From: Eubacterium sp. MSJ-21
Lineage (GTDB): Bacteria > Bacillota > Clostridia > Lachnospirales > Lachnospiraceae
Length of the DNA: 64,000 nt
NCBI RefSeq assembly: GCF_018918185.1
Contig: NZ_JAHLPZ010000001.1
Span: 496,001-560,000, forward strand
Reading direction: 5' to 3'
Part shown: piece after piece, positions 9,369 to 18,675 of the stretch
Position numbering within the stretch: the first letter of the stretch is position 1
How the letters are laid out: each line of letters begins with the position of its first letter
Notes under the pieces: model-generated
Seen by the model: only the letters and a program-made list of their open reading frames with translations
Databases searched by the model: none
Told to the model about the DNA's origin: nothing
Position numbers and translations under genes: made by a program

Positions 9369-10527
9369 ATTTCTGATTCATAAGTGCATAAAGGATGCGG
9401 ATGAGATCGAACGACCGGAAGTGCGGAAGCGATATGGCTTTTTCTCATCCATTGTAGGGATCATCTGCAATGTGATTTTATTTGCGGGCAAGCTTGCAAT
9501 CGGTCTGATTGCGGGCTCCATTTCCATTGTAACAGATGGTGTGAATAATTTATCGGATTGCGCAACCTGTATCGTGACGATGTTTGGCTATAAGATGGCG
9601 GCAAAGCCGGCGGACCGGGATCATCCATTTGGACATGGACGGATGGAATATCTGACCTCACTTGTGATTGCAGCCGCGATTCTTGCGGTTGGGTTTGAGT
9701 TGCTGCGAAGCTCTGTCCAGAAGGTCATGCATCCGGAGCGCGTAACATTTTCTTTTGTTGCTCTGTTTGTACTGGTGCTTTCCATGCTGGTAAAGGTAGG
9801 TATGGGGATTATGAACCGGAAGCTTGGTACAAAGCTTTCTTCGTCTATTATGCTTGCAACTTCGAAGGATAGCTTCAGTGATGTGTTTGCTACGCTGGCG
9901 ACAGTAATTGCACTTGTGATGTCAGCATTTTCGAATCTTCCGGTGGATGGGATTATGGGAATTGTAGTGTCTGTCATGATCATGATTTCCGGATTTGGAA
10001 TTGTAAAGGATACGGTTGATCAGCTTCTTGGACAGCCGGCAGATGAGGAATTAGTTGCAAAAATCCGGGAGCTTGTGATGGAGAATATGTTCTGCCATGG
10101 TATGCATGATCTGATCATACACAGCTATGGCCCAGGGAACTTGATTGGCAGTGTGCATGTGGAAGTCGATTGTCATCAAAATATTATGGAAATCCATGAT
10201 GCAATTGACGAGTTAGAGAGAAATATTTATGATGAACTGCAGGTACATATGACGATTCACATGGATCCGATTGACTATGATGATGAGAAAACGAATATCT
10301 GCCGTGATATGATGGCAGGGATTTTGCAGGAGATTGATAAAGGACTTACGATGCATGATTTCCGGATTGTATCAGGACCGACACATACGAACCTGATCTT
10401 TGATGTGCTTGTGCCATATGAATGTAAGAAGACAGAAGCACAGATCAAGGCGGAGATTCAGCAGAGGCTGTCAAAACTTCCGGATACGTATTACACGGTA
10501 ATTACGTTTGACAAAGGATATTGTTGA
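9361..10527 (+). CDS. Cation diffusion facilitator transporter
   Basis: A 388-residue CDF-family exporter of divalent metals (Zn, Mn, Fe or Co; specificity not resolvable). An N-terminal helix precedes about six membrane segments. The metal-site motifs DGVNNLSD (second segment) and SKDSFSD (fifth segment) are seen, followed by FGHGRMEY. A cytoplasmic C-terminal domain with HDLIIHSYGP follows, plus an extra C-terminal segment of about 80 residues. The start is TTG, overlapping the preceding gene by 8 bp with GGAG 10 nt upstream. The stop codon lies inside the tyrS promoter. Confidence 0.93.
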   Translation: MLEFLIHKCIKDADEIERPEVRKRYGFFSSIVGIICNVILFAGKLAIGLIAGSISIVTDGVNNLSDCATCIVTMFGYKMAAKPADRDHPFGHGRMEYLTSLVIAAAILAVGFELLRSSVQKVMHPERVTFSFVALFVLVLSMLVKVGMGIMNRKLGTKLSSSIMLATSKDSFSDVFATLATVIALVMSAFSNLPVDGIMGIVVSVMIMISGFGIVKDTVDQLLGQPADEELVAKIRELVMENMFCHGMHDLIIHSYGPGNLIGSVHVEVDCHQNIMEIHDAIDELERNIYDELQVHMTIHMDPIDYDDEKTNICRDMMAGILQEIDKGLTMHDFRIVSGPTHTNLIFDVLVPYECKKTEAQIKAEIQQRLSKLPDTYYTVITFDKGYC

Positions 10528-10552
10528 CAAACGAAAAGTCTTCATATATAAT
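10524..10552 (+). promoter_or_regulatory. Promoter of the tyrS T-box transcript
   Basis: TTGACA, 17-nt spacer, TATAAT. The -35 hexamer overlaps the stop codon of the preceding transporter gene. Confidence 0.9.
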
Positions 10553-10559
10553 TTTTATA

Positions 10560-10844
10560 TCATTGTATATGATAGCAAAGGCGAAGAAGAGAACAAGTAG
10601 TGTTTGCGAGCAGCTGCCACAGAAAGCAGCCGGTTGATGAGAGGCGCGGTAAGTCGGAAACATGAATACATCTCGGAGCTGCTCCCTGAACGTTTGACAA
10701 GTAGGGGCAGACGGATTGGCACACGTTACAGAGGCTGAAGTATTGATATTGATACTTGCAAAGGCGGTTATCGTGAGGTAAGCGTGAAATAAGGTGGTAA
10801 CACGGAGTATGCTTCGTCCTTATATTTTTATAAGGACGTTTTTT
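10560..10844 (+). promoter_or_regulatory. Tyrosine T-box riboswitch
   Basis: The leader carries the T-box bulge sequence AAGGTGGTAACACGG (10791-10805). Downstream is the terminator CGTCCTTATA/TATAAGGACG with a T run (10815-10844). In the stem I region the sequence GAATACATC places a UAC tyrosine codon at 10667-10669 as the likely specifier. By the known T-box mechanism, uncharged tRNA-Tyr pairs with the specifier and the bulge and stabilises the antiterminator, so tyrS is induced by tyrosine starvation. Confidence 0.93.
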
Positions 10845-10885
10845 AATGTCCTTTTTTGAAAAAAATATTTTTGGAGGAAAGAAAG

Positions 10886-12109
10886 ATGACATTGTACGAA
10901 GAACTGGTAGCAAGAGGTTTGATTGCACAGGTAACAAACGAAGAGGAGATTAGTCGGCTGATCAATGAAGGAAAAGCAACCTTCTATATTGGATTCGATC
11001 CGACGGCGGACAGTCTGCATGTAGGACATTTCATGGCTCTTTGCCTGATGAAACGTCTGCAGATGGGTGGAAATAAGCCAATCGCCCTGATTGGTGGAGG
11101 TACCGCGATGATCGGTGATCCATCCGGAAGAACGGATATGCGTCAGATGATGACGAAGGAAACTATCCAGCATAACTGTGATTGCTTCAAGAAGCAGATG
11201 AGCCGTTTTATTGATTTCTCAGAGGGCAAGGCCATGATGGTTAATAATGCAGACTGGTTGCTTGATCTGAATTATATAGAGGTACTGCGCGAGGTTGGCG
11301 CACATTTCTCTGTGAACCGTATGCTGACAGCAGAGTGCTATAAGCAGCGTATGGAGAAGGGACTGAGCTTCCTGGAGTTTAACTACATGATCATGCAGAG
11401 CTATGATTTCTATGCGTTGTACCAGAAGTATGGATGTAACCTGCAGTTTGGTGGCGACGATCAGTGGTCCAACATGCTGGGTGGCACAGAACTGATTCGT
11501 AGAAAGCTTGGTAAGGATGCACATGCTATGACGATTACATTACTCTTGAATTCTGAGGGTAAGAAGATGGGTAAGACACAGAAGGGGGCTGTATGGCTTG
11601 ATCCAAACAAGACAACCCCGTATGAGTTTTTCCAGTACTGGAGAAATGTGGATGATGCAGATGTTATTAAGTGCTTAAAAATGCTGACATTCCTTCCTTT
11701 GGAGCAGATTCAGGAGATGGAACACTGGGAAGGCAGCGAACTCAACAAGGCAAAGGAGATTCTGGCATATGAGCTGACTGCGCTTGTTCATGGTGAGGAA
11801 GAGGCAAAGAAGGCACTTGATGCAGCCAAGAATATCTTTGGTGGCGGAAATACAGAGAATATGCCGGTTGCTGAGATCACAGCAGATCTCTTCAATGATG
11901 GACAGACAGATCTGATGTCAATCATCGTACAGGCAGGACTTGCAGCATCCAAGAGTGAAGCAAGACGTGCAATAGAGCAGGGTGGTGTCTCTGTCAATGG
12001 CGAGAAGATCACGGATGTGAAGAAGATGTTCACACCGGACGATTTTGCGGAGGAGTTTGTATTGAAGAAGGGAAAGAAGAATTTCCGTAAGGTTGTATAT
12101 AAGGCGTAA
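10886..12109 (+). CDS. tyrS: Tyrosyl-tRNA synthetase
   Basis: A 407-residue class I enzyme that charges tRNA-Tyr. The HIGH motif appears as HVGH in [11 protein letters not shown], the tyrosine-binding [10 protein letters not shown] is present, the KMSKS loop appears as KMGKT, and a C-terminal S4 RNA-binding domain follows ([15 protein letters not shown]). GGAGG lies 8 nt before the ATG at 10886; a TTG in frame at 10856 sits within the terminator tail and is not used. Expression is controlled by the T-box upstream. Confidence 0.98.
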   Translation: MTLYEELVARGLIAQVTNEEEISRLINEGKATFYIGFDPTADSLHVGHFMALCLMKRLQMGGNKPIALIGGGTAMIGDPSGRTDMRQMMTKETIQHNCDCFKKQMSRFIDFSEGKAMMVNNADWLLDLNYIEVLREVGAHFSVNRMLTAECYKQRMEKGLSFLEFNYMIMQSYDFYALYQKYGCNLQFGGDDQWSNMLGGTELIRRKLGKDAHAMTITLLLNSEGKKMGKTQKGAVWLDPNKTTPYEFFQYWRNVDDADVIKCLKMLTFLPLEQIQEMEHWEGSELNKAKEILAYELTALVHGEEEAKKALDAAKNIFGGGNTENMPVAEITADLFNDGQTDLMSIIVQAGLAASKSEARRAIEQGGVSVNGEKITDVKKMFTPDDFAEEFVLKKGKKNFRKVVYKA

Positions 12110-13446
12110 TGATTCGAAAATGTATCAATACAATTAAATATGGAACAGCAAAGGCAAGGGCAATTGTGCTCTTGGCGCTGCTGTTCGGAATCGGAGCTGT
12201 CGGCGCGGTTGTGTGTGCAATCGTGTTCCGGCAGATTCTGCTTATTTTTGCAATGGTTGTATGTGTATTTGTTATGATTACGCTGGCGCAGACACTTGTG
12301 ATTCAGGGCGCTGTTGTGGAGGATGCCGGAAACGCGGAAACACGTGAAGAAAGACACTCCGGACATGCGAAGTCACAGGATGCGGGGAAAAAAGTCGATC
12401 ATATGAAGCCACCGGTGTTTGCGAAGCGGAAGAAACGTAAGGATAAGAATACTGTAGATGGTGAAAATTCGGAGGATAATTCTCCGGTATTCGCGAAGCG
12501 TAAGAAACGGCAGGATGAGAAAGCAGCAGATGCGGGGCATACGGATGCAGACGAGCAGGTTAAGGAAGATATTTCAATGCCGGAAGATGGTTCAAAACTG
12601 CAAGAAGCTCCGGGTGCCGAGGAAAAAAATGGTCATCACAAGCGCAAGAAACAACAAAAGCGGGAAGCGGATGATGACGGACAGATAGCACAGGATAAGC
12701 CTAAGCAGACGGAAGAACAACCGGTTGCTGCGCTTACGCAGGAGACTGTCATGACGTATGACCGGAAGAAGGTCAAAAAGACACTGCATAAGTTCAAGGT
12801 GCGGCGTGAGCATCGTATGATATTCGTGGATCATTCGGACAAGCTCCAGGTAAAACAGACACCGGCCTATATCTGGGTGGAAAAGAAAGAATTTCATCTG
12901 CTGCTGATTGAGCAGGAGCCACGGCATATTACGATTCCACTATATCAGATCAAGAATATTACCTATCTGAAAAAGCAGCCGGCAAACGAAGATATTGATT
13001 ATGCAGCCTATAAGGGAAGCAGTGTACTTGCGGATATGTTCCGCTCGTATCTGCCGGATTATTTACACAGTACAGTGGTCGATGATCTGTCGGCGTACAA
13101 GAATCTGTATGGAATCGGAAATGATATCTACGTGACAAACAGATCCGCGTCGGCGTTATTTGATTTGTTAGGGGTAGAGTTTCAGGTTGATGACAGGGTG
13201 ACGATGTCTAACAAGGTGAATATTTATTTTAAAGAAGCATATAAGTCAAACATCTTATTACGGGATAATGTGATTGATGCCAATGGCTATGCAGACAGGA
13301 TCAGCAAGACGCTGGATAATCTGGCACACTCGACAATCAGCTATGCAGAGTTTAAAGATACACTTAATCTGATGATACGGAATAAATTGATTACGCAGGA
13401 GTTCGCATCATATTATATGGGTGTGAGAGATGATCTGAACCGATAA
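12109..13446 (+). CDS. Membrane protein with charged linker, function unknown
   Basis: A 445-residue protein whose ATG overlaps the tyrS stop (TAATG), so it is probably translationally coupled. Two close membrane segments (about residues 17-66) are followed by a disordered, highly charged linker that includes two copies of PVFAKRKKR and another KRKKQQKR block. The C-terminal domain of about 240 residues is globular and unrecognised (HRMIFVDHSDKL ... YMGVRDDL). It may be a two-helix membrane anchor with a cytoplasmic domain; no function is assigned. Confidence 0.75.
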   Translation: MIRKCINTIKYGTAKARAIVLLALLFGIGAVGAVVCAIVFRQILLIFAMVVCVFVMITLAQTLVIQGAVVEDAGNAETREERHSGHAKSQDAGKKVDHMKPPVFAKRKKRKDKNTVDGENSEDNSPVFAKRKKRQDEKAADAGHTDADEQVKEDISMPEDGSKLQEAPGAEEKNGHHKRKKQQKREADDDGQIAQDKPKQTEEQPVAALTQETVMTYDRKKVKKTLHKFKVRREHRMIFVDHSDKLQVKQTPAYIWVEKKEFHLLLIEQEPRHITIPLYQIKNITYLKKQPANEDIDYAAYKGSSVLADMFRSYLPDYLHSTVVDDLSAYKNLYGIGNDIYVTNRSASALFDLLGVEFQVDDRVTMSNKVNIYFKEAYKSNILLRDNVIDANGYADRISKTLDNLAHSTISYAEFKDTLNLMIRNKLITQEFASYYMGVRDDLNR

Positions 13447-13458
13447 TTCTCCGAAATA

Positions 13459-13545
13459 TGTAGTGTGCGGAAGCCGGGCTGCTGGTATATATTATGAGCA
13501 ATGGATGGATATATACATGGGGAATGTGTAGTGTGCGGAAGCCGG
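13459..13545. repeat. Direct repeat pair in the region before glnN
   Basis: The 19-mer TGTAGTGTGCGGAAGCCGG occurs at 13459-13477 and again at 13527-13545, a 68-bp period. A similar GTGCGGAAG string occurs inside the structured element at 18676-18833, but the rest does not match. No coding potential is evident. Confidence 0.7.
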
Positions 13546-13611
13546 ACCGCGATGGATAATTGCAGTACGGATTAGGCGTGTATGAAGTACATAACAAATA
13601 GAAAAACACAA

Positions 13612-13755
13612 GCGTAAACGGACTTTTGATGTTGTTTCACAAGTTAAGCATAAGAAAAATCTTATATTTACTTGCGAAAACGACACAGAAGTCCGTTTTT
13701 ACGCATGTTTCACAAGTCACTGCTTAATTATTTATAGTGAAAAACTATTTTCACA
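13612..13755. repeat. Nested inverted repeats upstream of glnN
   Basis: Outer arms are GCGTAAACGGACTT (from 13612) and AAGTCCGTTTTTACGC (to 13704), with a 2-nt bulge. Inside is a second stem-loop, TAAGAAAAATCTTA with flanking AAGT/ACTT (about 13641-13672). The 11-mer GTTTCACAAGT occurs at 13634-13644 and 13707-13717. A last small hairpin, GTGAAAA/TTTTCAC, lies near 13737-13755. Together these look like a structured leader or a degenerate miniature element; no known riboswitch is recognised. Confidence 0.6.
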
Positions 13756-13869
13756 AAATTATAGAAAGTAAAATCGCTGATTTTTAAGTTTGCCTTTTCC
13801 TCTAAGTTGAGTTATCGTAGTCATATGTTAAAAATAGTTAAGAAAATAAAGGAAAAGGAGAATATGACT

Positions 13870-15972
13870 ATGGAAGTTACAGCAGAAGATTTAGGAAAGC
13901 GTTCATTTTGTGAGGCGGTCATGCGTGCAAGACTGCCAAAAGCAGTATTCAAGGAATTAAAGAAGACAATTGATTACGGTGCACCGCTTGATGCAGCGAT
14001 TGCTGATTCCGTAGCGATTGCCATGCGGGAGTGGGCAAAGGAGCTCGGCGCAACACACTATACACACTGGTTCCATCCACTCACAAACCTGACAGCAGAG
14101 AAACATGATTCTTTCATGGATCCGGTTGGCGATGGTACTTTCATCACAGAGTTTACAGGTAAGGAATTGATTAAGGCTGAGCCAGATGGTTCTTCCTTCC
14201 CTTCCGGTGGTATCCGCGAGACATGTGCAGCAAGAGGTTATACAGTTTGGGATTGTACATCTCCAGCATTTGTCAAGGAGATTCCGGATGGATGCAAGGT
14301 TCTTTGTATTCCGACTATTTTCATTTCATATACGGGCGAGTCGCTGGATCATAAGACACCGCTTCTTCGTTCTATGGATGCCGTTAACAAGCAGGCACTT
14401 CGTATCCTGAAACTCTTCGGTAAGACACCGGCGAAGGTAACTGCTTCCGTTGGACCGGAGCAGGAGTACTTCCTGATCGACAAGGATAAGTTCAATCAGA
14501 GACTTGACCTGAAGCTGACCGGACGTACATTGTTTGGTGCCCCGGCACCGAAGGGACAGGAGCTTGATGATCAGTACTTCGGCGTGATCAAGGATAAGGT
14601 TTCTCATTTCATGAGAGAGCTCAATAAGGATCTGTGGGAGTATGGTATTCCGGCAAAAACACAGCACAATGAGGTTGCTCCTTCTCAGCATGAGATCGCA
14701 CCGATTTATGGTACGACAAATGTAGCAACCGATCAGAACCAGCTGTTGATGGAGACATTGAAGAAGGTTGCAGAGAGAAACGGATTTGCATGTCTGCTGC
14801 ATGAGAAGCCATTTGCAGGTGTCAATGGTTCTGGTAAGCATAATAACTGGTCTATCTCGACATCTGATGGTGAAAACCTGATTGATCCGGGCAAGGAGCC
14901 GGAGAAGAACCTGCAGTTCCAGATATTCTTAGCTGCAATTCTGGAGTCTGTTGATAATCATGCTGCATTGCTTCGTCTGTCAGCTAGTTCTGCCGGTAAT
15001 GATCACAGACTTGGTGCAAACGAGGCACCTCCGGCAATCATTTCCGCTTACCTCGGTGACCAGCTTGCCGATGTAGTCGATCAGATCATTGCAAACGGAG
15101 AGGCAACCAGCAGCTTAAAGGGTAAGATTTACAAGTCCGGATGTTCAGTCATTCCTGAGTTCAAGATGGATGCGACAGACCGTAACCGTACATCACCATT
15201 TGCATTTACCGGTAATAAGTTCGAGTTCCGTATGGTTGGTAGCACACAGTGTATAGCACAGCCAATGATGACTTTAAATACTATCGTTGCTGATACACTT
15301 TGTAACTTTGCAGATGTGCTGGAGAAGGCAGATGATTTCGAGGCAGCCGCAAAGAAGCTGGTTGCAGATAAGTTGAGAGAGCATCAGAGAATCATCTTCA
15401 ACGGAAATGGTTATTCTGAGGAGTGGGTAAAGGAAGCAGAGCGCCGTGGACTTCCAAATATCAAGTGCATGGTTGATGCGGTTGATTACCTCGCTACACC
15501 AGAGAATATCGAAATGTTCGAGAAGCATGGTGTTATGTCTAAGCGTGAGCTGATTGCAAGAGGCGTTGTTATGTATGAAAACTACGCAAAGCAGATCAAT
15601 ATCGAAGCCAAGACAATGATCGAGATGTCCACGAAGCAGATTATCCCGGCTGTTATGAAGTATGAGGGTACTCTGGCTGCCTCTGTGAAGGATCTGAAGG
15701 AGCTTGGTATCAGTGCAGATACACAGATGGAAATCCTTTCTACGATCGATACAAAGCTTGCTGAACTTAAGAAGGCAACAACAGAGCTTGAGGATATTGT
15801 GGCTAAGGCTGCTGAGAAGGAAGAGGATCCAAAGGCATGGGCAAAGTATTACCATGATGTGGTATTTGCTTTCTTCGATACGGTTCGTAAGCCGGCGGAT
15901 GAGCTTGAGAAGATCGTAGATGCAAAGGCATGGCCATTCCCTACATATGAAGAGCTGTTGTTTGAACAGTAA
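13870..15972 (+). CDS. glnN: Glutamine synthetase type III
   Basis: An approximately 700-residue GSIII (the family is about 700 residues, against 450 for GSI), which makes glutamine from glutamate, ammonia and ATP. GSIII hallmarks include [11 protein letters not shown], the E-rich [11 protein letters not shown], the [16 protein letters not shown] block, the [12 protein letters not shown] loop and [21 protein letters not shown] at 13855-13860 fits ATG 13870 (9 nt) better than ATG 13864 (3 nt). It is monocistronic, with a strong terminator behind it and an unusual repeat-rich leader in front that may carry nitrogen control. Confidence 0.96.
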   Translation: MEVTAEDLGKRSFCEAVMRARLPKAVFKELKKTIDYGAPLDAAIADSVAIAMREWAKELGATHYTHWFHPLTNLTAEKHDSFMDPVGDGTFITEFTGKELIKAEPDGSSFPSGGIRETCAARGYTVWDCTSPAFVKEIPDGCKVLCIPTIFISYTGESLDHKTPLLRSMDAVNKQALRILKLFGKTPAKVTASVGPEQEYFLIDKDKFNQRLDLKLTGRTLFGAPAPKGQELDDQYFGVIKDKVSHFMRELNKDLWEYGIPAKTQHNEVAPSQHEIAPIYGTTNVATDQNQLLMETLKKVAERNGFACLLHEKPFAGVNGSGKHNNWSISTSDGENLIDPGKEPEKNLQFQIFLAAILESVDNHAALLRLSASSAGNDHRLGANEAPPAIISAYLGDQLADVVDQIIANGEATSSLKGKIYKSGCSVIPEFKMDATDRNRTSPFAFTGNKFEFRMVGSTQCIAQPMMTLNTIVADTLCNFADVLEKADDFEAAAKKLVADKLREHQRIIFNGNGYSEEWVKEAERRGLPNIKCMVDAVDYLATPENIEMFEKHGVMSKRELIARGVVMYENYAKQINIEAKTMIEMSTKQIIPAVMKYEGTLAASVKDLKELGISADTQMEILSTIDTKLAELKKATTELEDIVAKAAEKEEDPKAWAKYYHDVVFAFFDTVRKPADELEKIVDAKAWPFPTYEELLFEQ

Positions 15973-16063
15973 GATGCGAAGATCTGTTGATTACAGCAGA
16001 ATGTGAGAATTTGGTATGCAAAGAAATATGTTATGAACCTTATGGGTTTATATATTTTCCCCC

Positions 16064-16089
16064 AGGGGCTGCTTCGGCAGCCCCTTTTT
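16064..16089 (+). terminator. Terminator of glnN
   Basis: GGGGCTGC / GCAGCCCC stem with a TTCG tetraloop and five T. Confidence 0.95.
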
Positions 16090-16254
16090 ATGTTATGGCG
16101 ACGAAGAAAATGCACGCATTTATGCGGTGCATTTGACGACCGCTAATCAGAGCACATCTTGTCTCTGTGGAGATTTTTACTCGGCGTGATAGCAAATGGG
16201 CGTAGAATGGAGTATAATTATGGGAAAACCCACGATGTGGGTGTGGAGTACGGA
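16090..16254. other. Non-coding stretch with one hairpin
   Basis: No supported gene. A hairpin AAATGCAC / GTGCATTT with an inner GCA/TGC extension lies at about 16108-16135. Near 16222-16247 is a short inverted repeat CCCACGATGTGGG. The function is unknown; it leads into the tandem array. Confidence 0.5.
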
Positions 16255-16545
16255 AAGCAAGCAGAAAACCCCATTGCGTGTGTTTTTTGAGAGAAAAGCA
16301 AGCAAAAAAACACAAACCGGAAACTAATCGATACGTACCGGAGGGAAAAGTGTGTTTTTTGGAGAAGAAGCAAGCAGAAAAACACATGGCGTGTGTTTTT
16401 TAAGAGAAAAGCAAGCAAAAAAACACAAACCGGAAGCTAATTGGTATGAGCCGGAGGGAAAAGTGTGTTTTTGGGGGAAGAAGCAAGCAGAAAAACACAC
16501 GGCGTGTGTTTTTAGAGAGAAAAGCAAGCAGAAAAACCCAAAACC
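16255..16545. repeat. 113-bp tandem repeat array of hairpin units
   Basis: GCGTGTGTTTTT recurs at 16276, 16389 and 16502, exactly 113 bp apart, giving about 2.6 copies. Each unit holds two stem-loops of the form TGTGTTTTT / AAAAACACA, with a purine-rich loop that always contains GCAAGC. The stem-loops are separated by a spacer with two CCGGA blocks. Five hairpins are visible, with a degenerate half-copy at the left edge (16255). Short open frames on the minus strand (CFFACFSLKKHT-like) are by-products of the repeat and lack ribosome-binding sites. Confidence 0.85.
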
Positions 16546-16566
16546 GGAAGTTTCAGATGAATTTTA

Positions 16567-16590
16567 GAGTGGATTTCTGTATATCCACTC
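16567..16590. other. Hairpin upstream of the HAD hydrolase gene
   Basis: GAGTGGAT / ATCCACTC stem with an 8-nt loop. There is no T run. It could be a processing or regulatory structure of the following transcript. Confidence 0.45.
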
Positions 16591-16626
16591 AGATATACAT
16601 ATATAAAGATAAAAAGAGGACGAGAC

Positions 16627-17319
16627 ATGAAAATAAAGAACGTTATATTTGACTGCAATGGTACGATGATCTTTGATGGCAAGTATCATGATATTGCATG
16701 GCGGATGTATGTGAGTAAGCTGGCTGGCAGGGAACTTACTAAGGAAGAATTCCAGCATCAGATACTTGGACATACGAACCGGGATATTTTCGAGTGGCTG
16801 CTTGGGAAGGGAACTCTGTCTGAGGAGAAGATCATGCAGCTGACGGAAGAAAAAGAAGCTTTGTACAGGAGCATGTATCAGGAAGATCAGGAAGCCAGCA
16901 GGCTGGTCAGAGGTCTGCCGGAATTCCTGGATGAGTTGCAGCGAAGGAACATAAAATGTAATATTGCAACGGCATCTTGTCTATCGAATGTTGACTTTTA
17001 TTTTGAACGGTTTGGACTTGAAAAATGGTTTGACAAATCAAAGCTTGTCTATGATGATGGAACAATGCGTGCAAAGCCTGCACCGGATATGTATGTCCGT
17101 GCAATGGAACGTATCGGAGCGGAGCCATCTGAGACGATGGTAATTGAGGACAGTCCGTCCGGAGTGAAAGCCGCCGCGGCTGCAAACGCAGCTTGTATTG
17201 TAGGAATCTACGGCGATTCTGATAAGAAGCTGCTGCAGGATACAGGCGTGTGTGATTATCTGATTGAGGATTATACACGAAATTATGTTGGATATATAGA
17301 GCGGAATCTGTTAGAATAG
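16627..17319 (+). CDS. HAD-superfamily hydrolase (beta-phosphoglucomutase-like)
   Basis: A 230-residue cytoplasmic phosphatase-like protein. Motif I reads FDCNGTM, so the nucleophile Asp is kept but the usual second Asp (general acid/base) is Asn. Motif II is TASCLSN, motif III has the Lys in RAKPAPDMY, and motif IV is VIEDSPSG. A helical cap sits between motifs I and II. The D-to-N change argues against standard phosphomutase chemistry; the substrate is unknown. An AGAGGA-type site precedes the ATG. It lies directly after the tandem hairpin array. Confidence 0.85.
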   Translation: MKIKNVIFDCNGTMIFDGKYHDIAWRMYVSKLAGRELTKEEFQHQILGHTNRDIFEWLLGKGTLSEEKIMQLTEEKEALYRSMYQEDQEASRLVRGLPEFLDELQRRNIKCNIATASCLSNVDFYFERFGLEKWFDKSKLVYDDGTMRAKPAPDMYVRAMERIGAEPSETMVIEDSPSGVKAAAAANAACIVGIYGDSDKKLLQDTGVCDYLIEDYTRNYVGYIERNLLE

Positions 17320-17430
17320 AGTAGCGTATAAAGTTACAGCGTTGCATGAATTACGGATATACGCGGAACAGCAATTGGTATGCTATGGAACGAAAAAGTA
17401 TAAGGTAATACAATACAGGAGGACAAAAAC

Positions 17431-18597
17431 ATGCAGGTAACTATTTCAGATGCAATTCGATATATCGGAGTGGATGATAAGGATATTGACTTGTTTGAGA
17501 GTCAGTATGTAGTGCCGGAGGGCGTATCATACAATTCATATGTGATTCTGGACGAGAAGATTGCGGTTATGGATACAGTTGATGCCAGAGGCATGGAAGG
17601 CTGGGAGGATAAGCTGCTTCAGACATTGAATGGGGCAAAGCCGGATTATCTGATTATCTCGCATTTGGAACCGGATCATGCGGGAAGCATCGGAAGAATG
17701 GTGGAGCTTTTCCCGGAGGTAAAGCTGGTTGCAAGCGCAAAGGCGATTGCAATGCTGCCACAGTTCTTCGAGGATAGATTGGATGCACAGGAGAAGATTG
17801 CGGTCAAAGAGGGCGAAGAACTGTCACTTGGAACCCATACATTGGTGTTCTATATGGCACCGATGGTACATTGGCCGGAGGTAATGGTTACATATGAGAA
17901 GAGCGAGAAGGTGCTGTTCTCGGCAGATGGATTCGGCAAGTTTGGTGCACTTTCCCTCACAGAAAATGAGGACTGGGCGTGCGAGGCAAGACGGTATTAT
18001 TTCAATATCGTTGGTAAATATGGCATGCCGGTGCAGACACTTCTGAAGAAGGCAGCAGGACTTGATATCGAGACAATCTGTCCATTGCACGGTCCGGTAT
18101 TGAAGGAAAATCTCGGATACTATATTGGACTTTATGATACATGGAGCAAGTATGAGCCGGAGAATAAAGGTGTGCTCGTTGCGTATGCATCGATTCATGG
18201 CAATACGGCGAAGGCAGCTAAAAAGCTTGCAGATATGCTTCGTGCGAAGGGTGTAGAGAAGGTCGTTGTCAGTGATCTGGCAAGAGAAGATATGGCGGAA
18301 GTGATTGAGGATGCATTCCGTTATGACCGGATGGTACTCTGTGCAGCAAGCTATGATGGCGGAGTGTTCCCTTGTATGCAGGATTTCCTGAATCATCTGC
18401 AGTCAAAGACATACCAGAAGCGTACCGTGGGTATCTTGGAGAATGGCAGCTGGGCACCATGTGCTGCCCGCACGATGAAGGCGATCCTTTCTACGATGAA
18501 AGATGTCACAATCGTGGAGCCAACCGTTACGATCATGTCTACGATGAAGGAATCCGATTACCCGGTTATGGAGGCATTAGTGAAGGCACTTGCCTAA
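17431..18597 (+). CDS. FprA family A-type flavoprotein (flavodiiron protein)
   Basis: A 388-residue oxygen- or NO-reducing protein of anaerobes. An N-terminal metallo-beta-lactamase-like diiron domain carries HLEPDHAGS (the H-x-E-x-D-H set), with further ligands in MVHWPEVM, FSADGFG and CPLHGPV. A C-terminal flavodoxin domain follows, with the FMN phosphate loop YASIHGNTAKAA. Length and domain order are standard. AGGAGG is 9 nt upstream. It probably protects against oxygen. No partner rubredoxin is adjacent. Confidence 0.95.
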   Translation: MQVTISDAIRYIGVDDKDIDLFESQYVVPEGVSYNSYVILDEKIAVMDTVDARGMEGWEDKLLQTLNGAKPDYLIISHLEPDHAGSIGRMVELFPEVKLVASAKAIAMLPQFFEDRLDAQEKIAVKEGEELSLGTHTLVFYMAPMVHWPEVMVTYEKSEKVLFSADGFGKFGALSLTENEDWACEARRYYFNIVGKYGMPVQTLLKKAAGLDIETICPLHGPVLKENLGYYIGLYDTWSKYEPENKGVLVAYASIHGNTAKAAKKLADMLRAKGVEKVVVSDLAREDMAEVIEDAFRYDRMVLCAASYDGGVFPCMQDFLNHLQSKTYQKRTVGILENGSWAPCAARTMKAILSTMKDVTIVEPTVTIMSTMKESDYPVMEALVKALA

Positions 18598-18675
18598 ACA
18601 TATCGAAGAAGGAAAATGGAGCACTTCGGTTCGGGAGAACATATTTATGACAGCGATTGCGGGAAAATGTAGAGA

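Noticed and set aside
15274-15855. 193-codon minus-strand open frame opposite glnN
   Set aside because: Composition is that of an antisense frame, and glnN on the other strand is complete and conserved.
16088-16527. Minus-strand short ORFs encoding Cys/Phe/Lys-rich peptides
   Set aside because: They arise from translating the tandem hairpins, overlap one another in several frames, and have no ribosome-binding sites.
16255-16545. CRISPR-like array because of regular repeats
   Set aside because: The repeats are themselves hairpin pairs in a 113-bp tandem unit; the parts between repeats are also conserved, so there are no unique spacers, and no cas genes are nearby.
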